Notes: a model not told the origin generated them from the sequence alone. A stretch of DNA of 64,000 nt from an uncultured Spirochaetaceae bacterium (GCA_944389145.1 CALXLH010000014.1:1-64000), one strand, 5' to 3'. Positions 34,408 through 42,505 are shown, numbered from the stretch's first letter. Program-made: numbers and translations.

Positions 34408-35437
34408 GCAGGGCCTCCATCACCTTGTCATTCTCCTCCACGCTGCTGACAGAGAATCTCAGGCAGCCTCCAAGGACAGGATCATCAGCATAGCTGCGGA
34501 CGATGATCCTGTTAGCGAGAAGATGCTCATAGAGCTTCCCGGCCTCCGGGGTACGGAAGAGCAGGAAGTTCGTGACGGACGGGAAGACCTCCGTGACATA
34601 CGGAAGCGTCCGGAGGAACGCTGCCATGCGCTCACGCTCCGAGACAGCCTCCCTGACGAGAGCAGCGACCTCATCCTTGCGGCTGAGCATCTCCATCGCA
34701 GCATCCTGCGACAGCCTTGATACGTTGTATGGAGCCTTGGCCTTCATGACAGCCTCTATGACCTCCTCGCAGCCGACTATGATGCCGACGCGCGCTCCTG
34801 CAAGCGCCCAGGCCTTTGACATCGTGCGGAATACGACGATACGGGGATTCCCCATTATACGCTTCCAGAGGCCTTCGGTACCAGTGAAATCGATATAAGC
34901 CTCATCGATTACGGTGATTCCCTTGTTATGCTCGGCTATGCGGAGGATATCATCCTCGGGATACAGGATACCTGTAGGATTGTTAGGAGAGCATATGAAT
35001 ACCAGCTTAGGCCTGTTCTCATCAATCTCGGCAAGCATCCTATCGACATCGAGCATATAATCAGCCCTCTGCGGCACATCGATTGTCCTGACGTCATTGA
35101 GCGTGGCGAATATGCCATACTCGCCGAACGTAGGATCGGAGACAATGATGGAATCCCTGCCAGGCTTGCAGAATATCCTTATGATCAGGTCTATCGCCTC
35201 GTCGGAGCCATTGGTTATGGCGGTCATCCTCCACGGCAGTCCGATGACCTTCTCTATCTCCTTACGAAGCTCCACGCATTGAGGATCGGGATACCTGTTG
35301 ACGCCGTCATTGCCTCCAAGCCATGACTCATTGGCATCAAGAAGGATATCAAGCGGACCCTCGTACCCATCACGCACCGTAAGATAAGGCACGAGCGTCC
35401 TTATCTGCTCATTCATCAGCTCCGTAATCTCACTCAT
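34391..35437 (-). CDS. hisC: Histidinol-phosphate aminotransferase
   Basis: PLP-dependent transamination of imidazole acetol phosphate with glutamate. 348 residues, class I/II fold: NGSDEAIDLIIRIF, FICSPNNPTG, VIDEAYIDF, and the PLP Lys in RTMSKAWALAGARVG. ATG 35437 overlaps hisD by four bases, with GGAGG upstream. Confidence 0.96.
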   Translation of the reverse strand: MSEITELMNEQIRTLVPYLTVRDGYEGPLDILLDANESWLGGNDGVNRYPDPQCVELRKEIEKVIGLPWRMTAITNGSDEAIDLIIRIFCKPGRDSIIVSDPTFGEYGIFATLNDVRTIDVPQRADYMLDVDRMLAEIDENRPKLVFICSPNNPTGILYPEDDILRIAEHNKGITVIDEAYIDFTGTEGLWKRIMGNPRIVVFRTMSKAWALAGARVGIIVGCEEVIEAVMKAKAPYNVSRLSQDAAMEMLSRKDEVAALVREAVSERERMAAFLRTLPYVTEVFPSVTNFLLFRTPEAGKLYEHLLANRIIVRSYADDPVLGGCLRFSVSSVEENDKVMEALRGFQI

Positions 35438-36717
35438 ATCTTCATCCTCCTTACTGCAGCTGCTTCCTTATGCGCAGCCAGGCCCTCGGCCTCTGCCATC
35501 TCCTCGACTATCGGGGCAAGCCTCTCTATGCCTTCCTTCGTCAGCCGCTGTACCGTTATCTTCTTCAGGAAGGAATCCAGGGACACCCCTGAAGAGGAAC
35601 GCGCCCATCCTGAAGTCGGCAGCGTATGATTCGTCCCGGAGGCATAATCCCCGGCGGACTCCGGAGAGTACGGGCCGAGGAATACCGAACCTGCGTTCCG
35701 GACGCCTTCCATTATCCTATCCGGATCAGCTGTGTTGATGATCAGATGTTCCGGCGCATACCCGTTTATAGCATCTATGAGCGCCTCATCGCTATATACG
35801 GGAAATGCCGCGGAATGAGAAAGGGAAGGCAGCACATATTCTCTCCGTCCGAGCTTCTCACACTCTGCCTCAAGCTCCCGCTCTATTCCCTCATATATCT
35901 CCAAAGCCTCTGCCTCGCTCTCTGCGCGTATTGCAAGCATCACCTGGCTGTCCTTGCCATGCTCTGCCTGTGACAGGAGATCGGTGGCGGCAAAGAGAGG
36001 ATCAGAGCTTCTGTCAACGGCAACCATCACCTCGGAAGGCCCCGCGATCATATCTATGGCGACTGTCGAGGAAACAAGCATCTTGGCCGTCGTCACATAC
36101 CTGTTGCCAGGTCCGAAGATCTTATCACGCCGTTCCACGCTCTCCGTACCATAGGCAAATGCCGCGATGGCCTGCGCGCCTCCGACCTTAAGGATCCTTC
36201 CGACACCGGCAATCCTTGCGGCATAGAGGATTGCCGGATTCACGGCCCCATCCCTAGCGGGAGTCGCCAGCATGATATCACCGCACCCTGCGACTGAGGC
36301 AGGAACAGCCAGCATCAGCACGGTAGAGAACAGCGGAGCTGTCCCTCCGGGAATATACAGGCCAACGCGGTCTATCGGCACGATCTTCCGGAAGCACATG
36401 ACCCCGGGCGCGGTCTCAACGGCCTCGCCTTCAGGCATCTGGGCAGAATGGAACGCAAGGATATTCCTCCTTGCAGCATCCATCGCATCCTTCAATGAGG
36501 AAGGAAGGCTTCGCTCTGCCTCATCAAGCTCCTCCTCGCTCACGAAAAGGGAATCAGGCCTCTTTCCGTCAAAGCGCTCTGAAAGGCTTAGCAGGGCATC
36601 ATCACCACCCCTTCTTACCTCATCGATTATCCCCTGTACCGATGCGATTATATCATCACGGCCCTCTTCAGGCCTCTTCAATAGCTCATCAGAGAATCCA
36701 CAGTATCGCAGCAGCAT
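35434..36717 (-). CDS. hisD: Histidinol dehydrogenase
   Basis: Two successive NAD+ oxidations of histidinol to histidine. 427 residues. VDRVGLYIPGGTAPLFSTVLM, AGPSEVMV and DLLSQAEHGKDSQ carry the zinc and catalytic His/Gln residues; EHLIINT and TNHTLPTSGWAR lie in the C-terminal half. Six bases separate hisG and hisD. Confidence 0.97.
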   Translation of the reverse strand: MLLRYCGFSDELLKRPEEGRDDIIASVQGIIDEVRRGGDDALLSLSERFDGKRPDSLFVSEEELDEAERSLPSSLKDAMDAARRNILAFHSAQMPEGEAVETAPGVMCFRKIVPIDRVGLYIPGGTAPLFSTVLMLAVPASVAGCGDIMLATPARDGAVNPAILYAARIAGVGRILKVGGAQAIAAFAYGTESVERRDKIFGPGNRYVTTAKMLVSSTVAIDMIAGPSEVMVAVDRSSDPLFAATDLLSQAEHGKDSQVMLAIRAESEAEALEIYEGIERELEAECEKLGRREYVLPSLSHSAAFPVYSDEALIDAINGYAPEHLIINTADPDRIMEGVRNAGSVFLGPYSPESAGDYASGTNHTLPTSGWARSSSGVSLDSFLKKITVQRLTKEGIERLAPIVEEMAEAEGLAAHKEAAAVRRMKI

Positions 36718-36723
36718 ATGCCA

Positions 36724-37584
36724 TCACTCCGTCATCTTCTCGATGTTCATCACGAGTATGCCCTCTGCACCGATCTCCCTGAGGCTCTCGAATACGGACC
36801 AGAAGCGCTCCTCATCCACCGCAGACTGCACGGATAGCCAGCCGGGATCCATCAAGGGCGTCACCGTCGGGCTCTTCATGCCGCCGATGATCAGGGCAGC
36901 CTCATCGAGCCTGTCCTTAGGAAGGTTGAAGAGGATATACTTCTTCTTCCTCGCCATCATCACCGCATCTATCCTCTCCATCAGGCGATATAGAGTGCGC
37001 TTCTTCTCCTCAGCCATATCGGGACGGGCTATCATCACGGCAGATGAGCGGTATATGCATTCAGCCTCCACGAGCCCATTCATCCTCAGCGTCGTGCCGG
37101 TGGAGACAAGATCCGCGATCGCATCTGCCACTCCGATCTGCACCGTTATCTCCACAGACCCGGAAACAACTACCAGCTCCGCGCTCACGCCTGCCTTATC
37201 GAGGACGCTGCGGAGTATGCGAGGATATGAGGTGGCGATGCGCTTGCCTTCAAGCGACCTGAGTCCCTTATAGTCAAATGAGGCAGGAACGGCGATCGAC
37301 AGGCGGCAGGAAGCGAACTTCAGATCCCGTACGACCTCAAGCTCAAGCCCTGTCTCATCGTATTCATTGCGTCCGACGATACCGATATCGGCAATGCCAT
37401 CGGAGACATAGCGCGGTATATCATCATCACGCACGAACAGGAACTCTAGCGGAAAGTTATCGGCAACCTCCCTAAGCACCCTGGAGTCCGTTCCGAAGTC
37501 GATCCCGCACTGCCTGATGATATCAAGGCTCTTCTCTGACAGCCTTCCGCTCTTCTGGACCGCTATGCTCAGCATCTCGCTCAT
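36724..37584 (-). CDS. hisG: ATP phosphoribosyltransferase, long form
   Basis: First committed step, ATP + PRPP to PR-ATP. 286 residues: the catalytic periplasmic-binding-like domain (VQKSGRLSEKSLDII, ADIGIVGRNEY, PRILRSVLDKAGV) plus a C-terminal ~80-residue ACT-like domain for histidine feedback, so HisZ is not needed. The ATG at 37584 has AAGGAGG four bases upstream and lies 15 bases after the T-tract of the attenuator. It would be controlled by both attenuation and allostery. Confidence 0.96.
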   Translation of the reverse strand: MSEMLSIAVQKSGRLSEKSLDIIRQCGIDFGTDSRVLREVADNFPLEFLFVRDDDIPRYVSDGIADIGIVGRNEYDETGLELEVVRDLKFASCRLSIAVPASFDYKGLRSLEGKRIATSYPRILRSVLDKAGVSAELVVVSGSVEITVQIGVADAIADLVSTGTTLRMNGLVEAECIYRSSAVMIARPDMAEEKKRTLYRLMERIDAVMMARKKKYILFNLPKDRLDEAALIIGGMKSPTVTPLMDPGWLSVQSAVDEERFWSVFESLREIGAEGILVMNIEKMTE

Positions 37585-37599
37585 ACGCCCTCCTTAACG

Positions 37600-37627
37600 A
37601 AAAAAGGCCTCCGCCAAAGGGAGACCT
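37600..37627 (-). terminator. his operon attenuator (intrinsic terminator)
   Basis: On the - strand AGGUCUCC - CUUUGGC - GGAGGCCU (eight pairs, one U-G) followed directly by UUUUUU, ending 15 bases before hisG. Confidence 0.85.
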
Positions 37628-37664
37628 CGATATACAAGAAACCCATCATGGCATGGTTGCATGA

Positions 37665-37700
37665 CTAGCAAGCATGATGATGGTGTACGTTTCTGTTCAT
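37665..37700 (-). CDS. hisL: his operon leader peptide with four consecutive His codons
   Basis: 11-codon ORF encoding MNRNVHHHHAC, with codons CAC CAT CAT CAT, then TAG. It sits 37 bases before the attenuator stem. The His-codon run (37677-37683) can pair with 37643-37649, so a ribosome stalled for charged tRNA-His would free that downstream segment, the logic of enterobacterial hisL. There is no Shine-Dalgarno; TATCGT ends exactly 6 bases before the ATG, so the leader peptide itself appears to start at the 5' end of the mRNA. The enterobacterial peptide has seven His codons; here there are four. Confidence 0.85.
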   Translation of the reverse strand: MNRNVHHHHAC

Positions 37701-37706
37701 GCTCAG

Positions 37707-37735
37707 ACGATAACCCAGCCGCGAGGCATGGTCAA
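37707..37735 (-). promoter_or_regulatory. his operon promoter, leaderless geometry
   Basis: TTGACC - 17 bp - TATCGT - 6 bp (ctgagc) - hisL ATG. It is the best-supported example of the window-wide layout because the following peptide is independently recognisable. Confidence 0.7.
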
Positions 37736-37769
37736 TAGAAGAGGAAGGCGGAAAATCGAAAAACAGAAA

Positions 37770-38456
37770 TCACGTCAAATCCGCGTACTTCATCAATATA
37801 CGTACAAGCTCATGCATCCTGGCGGCCGGACACATCGCAGAAGGAGGAGTATCAGGCTCATACCGAGCATATAGCCTTTCAGCCCTCGAAACCGCATCCC
37901 TGATGCCACCAAGCATCTTCTTGAAGATATCCGCATCGGTCTTGCCGTAATCGCAATGCCGCTCAAGAAGGCCAAGATACCCTTCACGCCCTATATTCAC
38001 AATAAGATCCTGGAAATGCAGCAGGAACCACAGTTCTACGCACTCGTTGGACCAGGCAACCCTTATACGCCTGTGATCATTATAGGATTGCGCGCTGAAT
38101 TGGGTATTATCGAAATCATCGGCAGGGAAATCATCCTTATCATAGACGAGCCATATCTCTTCAGCATTGGGGCAAGCCGTGCCTACGGTGGCAACAGCCT
38201 CTTCCAGAAGCCTGAGACAGCTCCTTCCAAAACCTCTGATCACTACCCTTCTCCTTGAAGAATACGCGCGGAATCTCCTGTTTATCATATCTGCGAATCC
38301 CTCAAGATAGCGAACTTCTGTTACCGTCCCTTCTGCTACAATATAAATATATGGAGGGAGAGGATCTATCATAGTCTTCTTCCTCCGGGCCATCTTCTCA
38401 TCTATCCTTTTCTGCAGCTGCTTCCGGTCACCTTTCTTCATTGGCCTGTTGCTCAC
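37770..38456 (-). CDS. rloB: RloB-family protein (AbiLii-like)
   Basis: 228 residues. A basic N-terminus (KKGDRKQLQKRIDEKMARRKK) precedes the RloB core: YIYIVAEGTVTEVRYLEGFADMIN, EIWLVYDKDDFPADDFDNTQF and ARVAWSNECVELWFLLHFQD-like strands. The conserved acidic residues (E in AEGTVTE, DKDD) are those expected of a TOPRIM-like metal site. GTG 38456 overlaps the rloA stop (GTGA), so the two are one unit; an alternative ATG is at 38441. Homologues pair with RloA in restriction loci and with AbiLi in the AbiL abortive-infection system. Antiphage function is inferred from family. Confidence 0.85.
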   Translation of the reverse strand: MSNRPMKKGDRKQLQKRIDEKMARRKKTMIDPLPPYIYIVAEGTVTEVRYLEGFADMINRRFRAYSSRRRVVIRGFGRSCLRLLEEAVATVGTACPNAEEIWLVYDKDDFPADDFDNTQFSAQSYNDHRRIRVAWSNECVELWFLLHFQDLIVNIGREGYLGLLERHCDYGKTDADIFKKMLGGIRDAVSRAERLYARYEPDTPPSAMCPAARMHELVRILMKYADLT

Positions 38457-39703
38457 CCATCAACCTCCCAATCAAGGCCTCTCGCTATATATGGATCCGC
38501 ACCATAATGCCCTTCAAGGTATCGCTTGCTATAGATCTCATCCTTGCGTACCTTCCGGCCCCTCTCATCCGAGAAGGAGACAAGGGAATATAGATTAGAT
38601 GAGTTATCATAATCCTGAGAGCAGAACCATATCTCATCCCGGCGGAACACATCGGGATTCATGTTTACCATATCATGGGATGTCAATATGAGCTGAGCCC
38701 CGTTCTTATTGATAGAAGGATCCGTAAATCCCTCTATGATATACCGCAGTATCTTCGGATGAAGCTTGGCATCAAGCTCATCAGCCAGAAGCAGCCTGCC
38801 AACTTCAAGATATTGATTTATCCTTGCCAGGCAGCTGAACAGCTTTCTCGTGCCGCTCGACTCATCCTCAAGCCTGAGTTCATGCTCCTTTCCGCCGACG
38901 GAATGACGTGTGAATACTTCCCTTATCCTTCCATTCTCATCATATTCAACACGCATACCGGAGATGTTTATATCCATCTCCTGCAGCATCGCCACCATGC
39001 GCTTCTGTATAGCCTCCCCCTTGGGAATCAAAGCCATATGATCCTTTCCCGGCTCATCATAGTTCATGACGGTAGCATAACGGAACCATCCTGCAGCCTT
39101 ATTCACGATCTCGATATCATATGCAGCTGAGATATATGAGATAAGCGGAAAACTACCACGGACCTTATCAAGGGGAAGTCCTTTCAGCTCATTTCCGACC
39201 TCAATACCATCATCCGATCTCTCGAACACGACGCGGGCATTGCGTCTTCCTATCTCACGGCCATACAGGTTCTCCCTGATGATATTCCCATGGATAAGCG
39301 ACAGCTCATACTTGAACTCATAGCCTAGATTTCGATACAGCACCTCGAATTCCGTCGGCTCCTCCGCACACTCTTCGCAGAACTTGAAATAGATATCCTT
39401 CCGTGGCGGAACTGCCTGATACGGCGGTTCATCCTCCCCGACCTCATCAGCAGAGCCTACCTTCCCCGCCTGCATCATGAAGATAGGAACATTCACGAAC
39501 CTCCCAAGGTAATCCAGGGCATCAAGGACAGTAGACTTTCCTCCGCCATTAGGTCCATATATCGATATAACAGGAAGGAAGCGCTGCCCATCCTTATCGG
39601 TTATAAGGCTCTCCTTATGCTCCGAGATCGATTCAGCAAAGAGATCAAGAAATGCCTCACCCTTGAATGATTTATAGTTACTGAATGTGAACTGACAAAG
39701 CAT
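38453..39703 (-). CDS. rloA: RloA-type AAA ATPase (AbiLi-like)
   Basis: 416-residue SMC/OLD-like ATPase. FSNYKSFKG at the N-terminus, Walker A GPNGGGKST at residues 50-58, a signature-like SSGTRKLFSCL, Walker B RLLLADELDAKLHP (near residue 305) and the switch HD in ILTSHDMVNM. No nuclease domain is fused; the effector would be RloB. AGGAGG lies four bases before ATG 39703. It reads towards the his operon and ends before its promoter. Confidence 0.87.
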   Translation of the reverse strand: MLCQFTFSNYKSFKGEAFLDLFAESISEHKESLITDKDGQRFLPVISIYGPNGGGKSTVLDALDYLGRFVNVPIFMMQAGKVGSADEVGEDEPPYQAVPPRKDIYFKFCEECAEEPTEFEVLYRNLGYEFKYELSLIHGNIIRENLYGREIGRRNARVVFERSDDGIEVGNELKGLPLDKVRGSFPLISYISAAYDIEIVNKAAGWFRYATVMNYDEPGKDHMALIPKGEAIQKRMVAMLQEMDINISGMRVEYDENGRIREVFTRHSVGGKEHELRLEDESSGTRKLFSCLARINQYLEVGRLLLADELDAKLHPKILRYIIEGFTDPSINKNGAQLILTSHDMVNMNPDVFRRDEIWFCSQDYDNSSNLYSLVSFSDERGRKVRKDEIYSKRYLEGHYGADPYIARGLDWEVDG

Positions 39704-39809
39704 ACCGCCTCCTAATGAGATAATAATACATATTTTCTAAAGTTTATCAGATGATAATCAAATTCACTAGCAGAATTATGAGATTTTTTCTCAAATATAG
39801 CAATCTATT

Positions 39810-40094
39810 CTAAGAACGTAGAATTCTACGCTTTCTGCAGACACTCAAGGAAGCCGCAACAGCATAAGAAAACATAATACGAGAAGACAGACGGCAAAGT
39901 CCGTCTTCGATTAGATGGGGAGCACAAGACATCCCCTGCTGCAGATAAACGATTCCTTCAAGAAGATTGTCATAACGAATGACAAGGGCTATCCGTGGTT
40001 CGACAGGAACGGCGTGTATTTCATCAACATACAGGACTTCCTGCTCAACAAGGATTCCCTGATCTTCTGAAAATGTAGAATTCTACGTTTTTAG
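39810..40094. mobile_element. Short element bounded by 20-bp inverted repeats, holding an ATPase gene fragment
   Basis: The left end CTAAGAACGTAGAATTCTAC (39810-39829) and the right end GTAGAATTCTACGTTTTTAG (40075-40094) are inverted copies with one mismatch in 20; each includes the palindrome GTAGAATTCTAC. The 285-bp unit contains the last ~50 codons of a DUF4143-type ATPase and the hairpin AGACGG/CCGTCT (about 39884-39906). It has no transposase. This is MITE-like or the scar of a gene cassette. I see no clear target-site duplication. Confidence 0.5.
39915..40070 (+). pseudogene. C-terminal fragment of a DUF4143-type AAA ATPase
   Basis: 51 codons (ATG 39915, in-frame TAG just upstream) whose product contains NDSFKKIVITNDKGYPWFD and VYFINIQDFLL. 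This is the usual C-terminal end of predicted AAA+ ATPases with a DUF4143 domain. The Walker motifs and the rest of the gene are absent, so it is a remnant. It lies within the inverted-repeat unit. Confidence 0.65.
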
Positions 40095-40095
40095 T

Positions 40096-40674
40096 TCAGA
40101 GGATATCCCCCTGCCCCTTATCCATCTTGCTTATCCTATGCTGGAAGATAAGGCTGCTGATCGCAGCGAATACCATCACGGCACCGGATGCGAGGAGGAT
40201 TGCCGCGAAGAGCGTCATCACGACCGAGCCCACAAAGCCTGGGAACATGAAGAGGATGATGGCAAAGAGGAACGAAAGGACAGCCTCAAGCCCTAAGGAA
40301 CCGAACATCATCCCCATCCTGGAAAGCGCCATGCAGTTGATGAAATTGAACACTCCCGTGAGCAGGAAGTCAGCTGCGATGATATAGATGACCACCGTCA
40401 GGAGAAGAGAGGGACGCATGAAGGCAATGAACAGGACCACCAGTCCCAATATGATATTGACCACCGTCTTTATCCCATCGATCGTCCGCACAGCCGGTGA
40501 GAATACCGAGCGGTAGCGCATCAGCGATACAAGCGACCTCACTCCATCGAACACGATATAGATTCCAAGCATGGCCATCACCACGGTCTGGAAATCATCA
40601 GGGCGTACTATCATGTAGATGCCGACGAAGATCATCAGGGCACCTGAAAATGCAAGCGGAAGTACCTTTCTCAT
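40096..40674 (-). CDS. HdeD/DUF308 family membrane protein
   Basis: 192 residues with six hydrophobic segments in three hairpins (LAFSGALMIFVGIYMIV, VVMAMLGIYIVFDGVRSL, VVNIILGLVVLFIAF and so on), the DUF308/HdeD pattern. In E. coli HdeD contributes to acid resistance at high cell density; no such context is here. The start at 40674 (MRKVLPL) has GATAAT ending 6 bases upstream. It diverges from the HAD gene, with 45 bp between the two start codons. Confidence 0.8.
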   Translation of the reverse strand: MRKVLPLAFSGALMIFVGIYMIVRPDDFQTVVMAMLGIYIVFDGVRSLVSLMRYRSVFSPAVRTIDGIKTVVNIILGLVVLFIAFMRPSLLLTVVIYIIAADFLLTGVFNFINCMALSRMGMMFGSLGLEAVLSFLFAIILFMFPGFVGSVVMTLFAAILLASGAVMVFAAISSLIFQHRISKMDKGQGDIL

Positions 40675-40680
40675 ATCATG

Positions 40681-40686
40681 ATTATC
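40681..40686 (-). promoter_or_regulatory. -10 box of the HdeD-like gene, leaderless geometry
   Basis: GATAAT ending 6 bases before ATG 40674; no convincing -35 at 16-18 bp. Confidence 0.4.
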
Positions 40687-40707
40687 CACCAAAGCCACGA
40701 TTTCTGC

Positions 40708-40713
40708 TACCAT
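40708..40713 (+). promoter_or_regulatory. -10 box of the YjjG-like gene, leaderless geometry
   Basis: TACCAT - 6 bp (catcac) - ATG 40720; -35 weak. Confidence 0.42.
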
Positions 40714-40719
40714 CATCAC

Positions 40720-41397
40720 ATGCCAAGACACCTTCTCTTCGACGCAGACGGAACGCTATATGACTTCAAGGCCAGCGAGGAATATGCCCTCTCAAGGCTC
40801 TTCGCCTCTCTGGACATCCCCTACACCTCAGACTTCATCGATATCTACCATCATGAGAATGATATCTGCTGGCACATGTTCGAGCGCGGGGAGATGACGA
40901 TCGATGAGCTTAAAAGCGCACGCTTCAGAATGTTCTTCGAACGCATGAACCTCCCGTACGATGCCATCAATGCAGGAGAGGATTACACAGTATTCCTCGG
41001 AAAAGCTGGCTTCATGCTCCCAGGTGCAACAGAATTCATAAAAACAATAACAAAGGACTACGATGCATCGATCATCACGAACGGCATAGCCTACACGCAG
41101 CATAAGCGCTTCCAGATGACAGATACGGAAAAGTACTTCAGGCACGTATTCATCAGCGAGGAGCTGGGGTATCAGAAGCCGGACAAGCGCTTCTTCGACA
41201 TAGTACTCAGCCGTCTTGCACTCTCTCCCAGTGACTGCCTCGTGATCGGAGACGGGGCGAAGAGCGACATAGAAGGCGCACTAAACGCAGGAATAGAAAG
41301 CATATTCATCAACTTCTACGGCAAGACCTGCCCGGAGGCAGACCACAGCGTCACATCATACGAAGATCTGGAGAAGCTGATCAGAAAGCTATGCTGA
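40720..41397 (+). CDS. YjjG/YfnB-family HAD nucleotidase
   Basis: 225 residues. HAD motif I LLFDADGTLYDF, motif II IITNGIAYTQHKR, motif III EELGYQKPDKRFFD and motif IV VIGDGAKSDIEGALNAG. The overall pattern matches the YjjG group, which dephosphorylates noncanonical pyrimidine nucleotides. The start at 40720 is where homology begins; the upstream ATG lies before the -10. It overlaps the small downstream gene by seven bases. Confidence 0.87.
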   Translation: MPRHLLFDADGTLYDFKASEEYALSRLFASLDIPYTSDFIDIYHHENDICWHMFERGEMTIDELKSARFRMFFERMNLPYDAINAGEDYTVFLGKAGFMLPGATEFIKTITKDYDASIITNGIAYTQHKRFQMTDTEKYFRHVFISEELGYQKPDKRFFDIVLSRLALSPSDCLVIGDGAKSDIEGALNAGIESIFINFYGKTCPEADHSVTSYEDLEKLIRKLC

Positions 41398-41579
41398 CAA
41401 GAGAGACGCAAAGAGAGATCACGGAGATAGCCGAAAGAGCCATCCGCAGCAGCATCATCACAAAGCATCATCGCTTCATCCTCACGACAGCCCTGCAGCA
41501 GATGAAGGAGAAGGATCCTGATCTCGACCTGAACGCATTGACAGATGATGAGATAAGAAGGATAGCCTTACACAGATAA
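41391..41579 (+). CDS. Small hypothetical protein coupled to the HAD gene
   Basis: 62 residues, charged and predicted helical (TQREITEIAERAIRSSIITKHH; DLDLNALTDDEIRRIALHR). Its ATG overlaps the end of the HAD gene, indicating translational coupling. No family recognised. Confidence 0.55.
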   Translation: MLTRETQREITEIAERAIRSSIITKHHRFILTTALQQMKEKDPDLDLNALTDDEIRRIALHR

Positions 41580-41602
41580 TCTTTTACTGAGAATGCTAGG
41601 AT

Positions 41603-42283
41603 TCAGCTTTTCATCTGGTCGATTCGTTTCTTCTTAAAAGAAGAAGATTTCAATCCATCGATATGCTCAAATAAATCATCCTTTATCGATGCCCACATGG
41701 GATCAAGGATAAAATCTATGCCTTCTCTCCTGGCAAGCTTAGCAGCAGGCACGAAATCACTATCCCCCGCAATCAAGATAATCTGATCAATCTGCTTCTT
41801 ATATGCTAATGAAGCTATATCCAGCCCTATACGCATATCAACACCCTTCTGTGTAGATACAAACATGAAATCATCTTCTTTCAAGGACTCAAGCGTAACC
41901 TTACCCTGCATCAGCTTCTTAGTAACTTCGGGTTTTAGATTGTAATAAGTCCATTCTGACAATTCACCCAACCGTAATGCGAACTTACGCCTACGCTTTA
42001 GCTCTTCAAGGAACTTGCTAGTCCATGCAAATGTATCGGACTTATCAAGCTCAACGTTCCTCATAGTAAGAGGATGATAGACACTCTTTCGTCCTATCGG
42101 CTTACAATCATAATAGAATATACGATAGAGCCGATGATCTTCCTTATCCCTATCTTTCAGATGACCCCAGCAATACTTTTCCAGCTCCCCAGCCCTTCCT
42201 TCTGCGCTCTCGTGTCCCCAAAGATGGCTTGCTCGCTTTCGATAAAATCCTCCATCAACCAGAATCGCAGTCCGAATCATCAA
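41603..42283 (-). CDS. NYN-domain ribonuclease-like protein (LabA/DUF88 type)
   Basis: 226 residues of the PIN-like NYN fold. ILVDGGFYRKRA supplies the first Asp, KGVDMRIGLDIASLAYKK the second, and IILIAGDSDFVPAAKLARREG the signature GDSDF. A metal-dependent RNase acting on an unknown RNA is expected. Start 42283 has GGAGG five bases upstream, so this is a leadered gene, with a stem-loop 30 bases further up. Base composition is more A+T-rich than in housekeeping neighbours. Confidence 0.85.
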   Translation of the reverse strand: MMIRTAILVDGGFYRKRASHLWGHESAEGRAGELEKYCWGHLKDRDKEDHRLYRIFYYDCKPIGRKSVYHPLTMRNVELDKSDTFAWTSKFLEELKRRRKFALRLGELSEWTYYNLKPEVTKKLMQGKVTLESLKEDDFMFVSTQKGVDMRIGLDIASLAYKKQIDQIILIAGDSDFVPAAKLARREGIDFILDPMWASIKDDLFEHIDGLKSSSFKKKRIDQMKS

Positions 42284-42311
42284 TCCCTCCTTTCAAAGGC
42301 TAGAAACAACA

Positions 42312-42365
42312 AGGTCCCAGAATTCAGCAGACCCCGTATCATGGGGAGCTTACTACCAGGGACCT
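42312..42365 (-). promoter_or_regulatory. Structured 5' element upstream of the NYN gene
   Basis: Outer 7-bp arms AGGTCCC / GGGACCT enclose AGC...GCT and CCCC-ATGATAC-GGGG stems; on the - strand the structure is followed by TTGTTGTTTC. It may be an attenuator or terminator in the leader of the NYN gene. Confidence 0.4.
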
Positions 42366-42505
42366 ATTCAAATTAATATCACATTTCGTGATTTACTAAC
42401 ATTAAAAGTACAAACCAATCAAAAGTCAATCGGGCAATCATCAATGGCAAGGAATTAATAATGCGTTCCGTAGCTGAAAATTTCGCAGATGCGAAAAATT
42501 CCACT

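Noticed and set aside
36272-37273. 333-codon + frame antisense to hisD/hisG
   Set aside because: Spans two real genes of the his operon; Ser-rich shadow without homology.
42312-42365. tRNA-like look: 7-bp acceptor-like stem and a 4-bp stem with a 7-base loop
   Set aside because: Only 54 bases, with no D arm, no T arm and no TTCRA; better explained as a leader hairpin.
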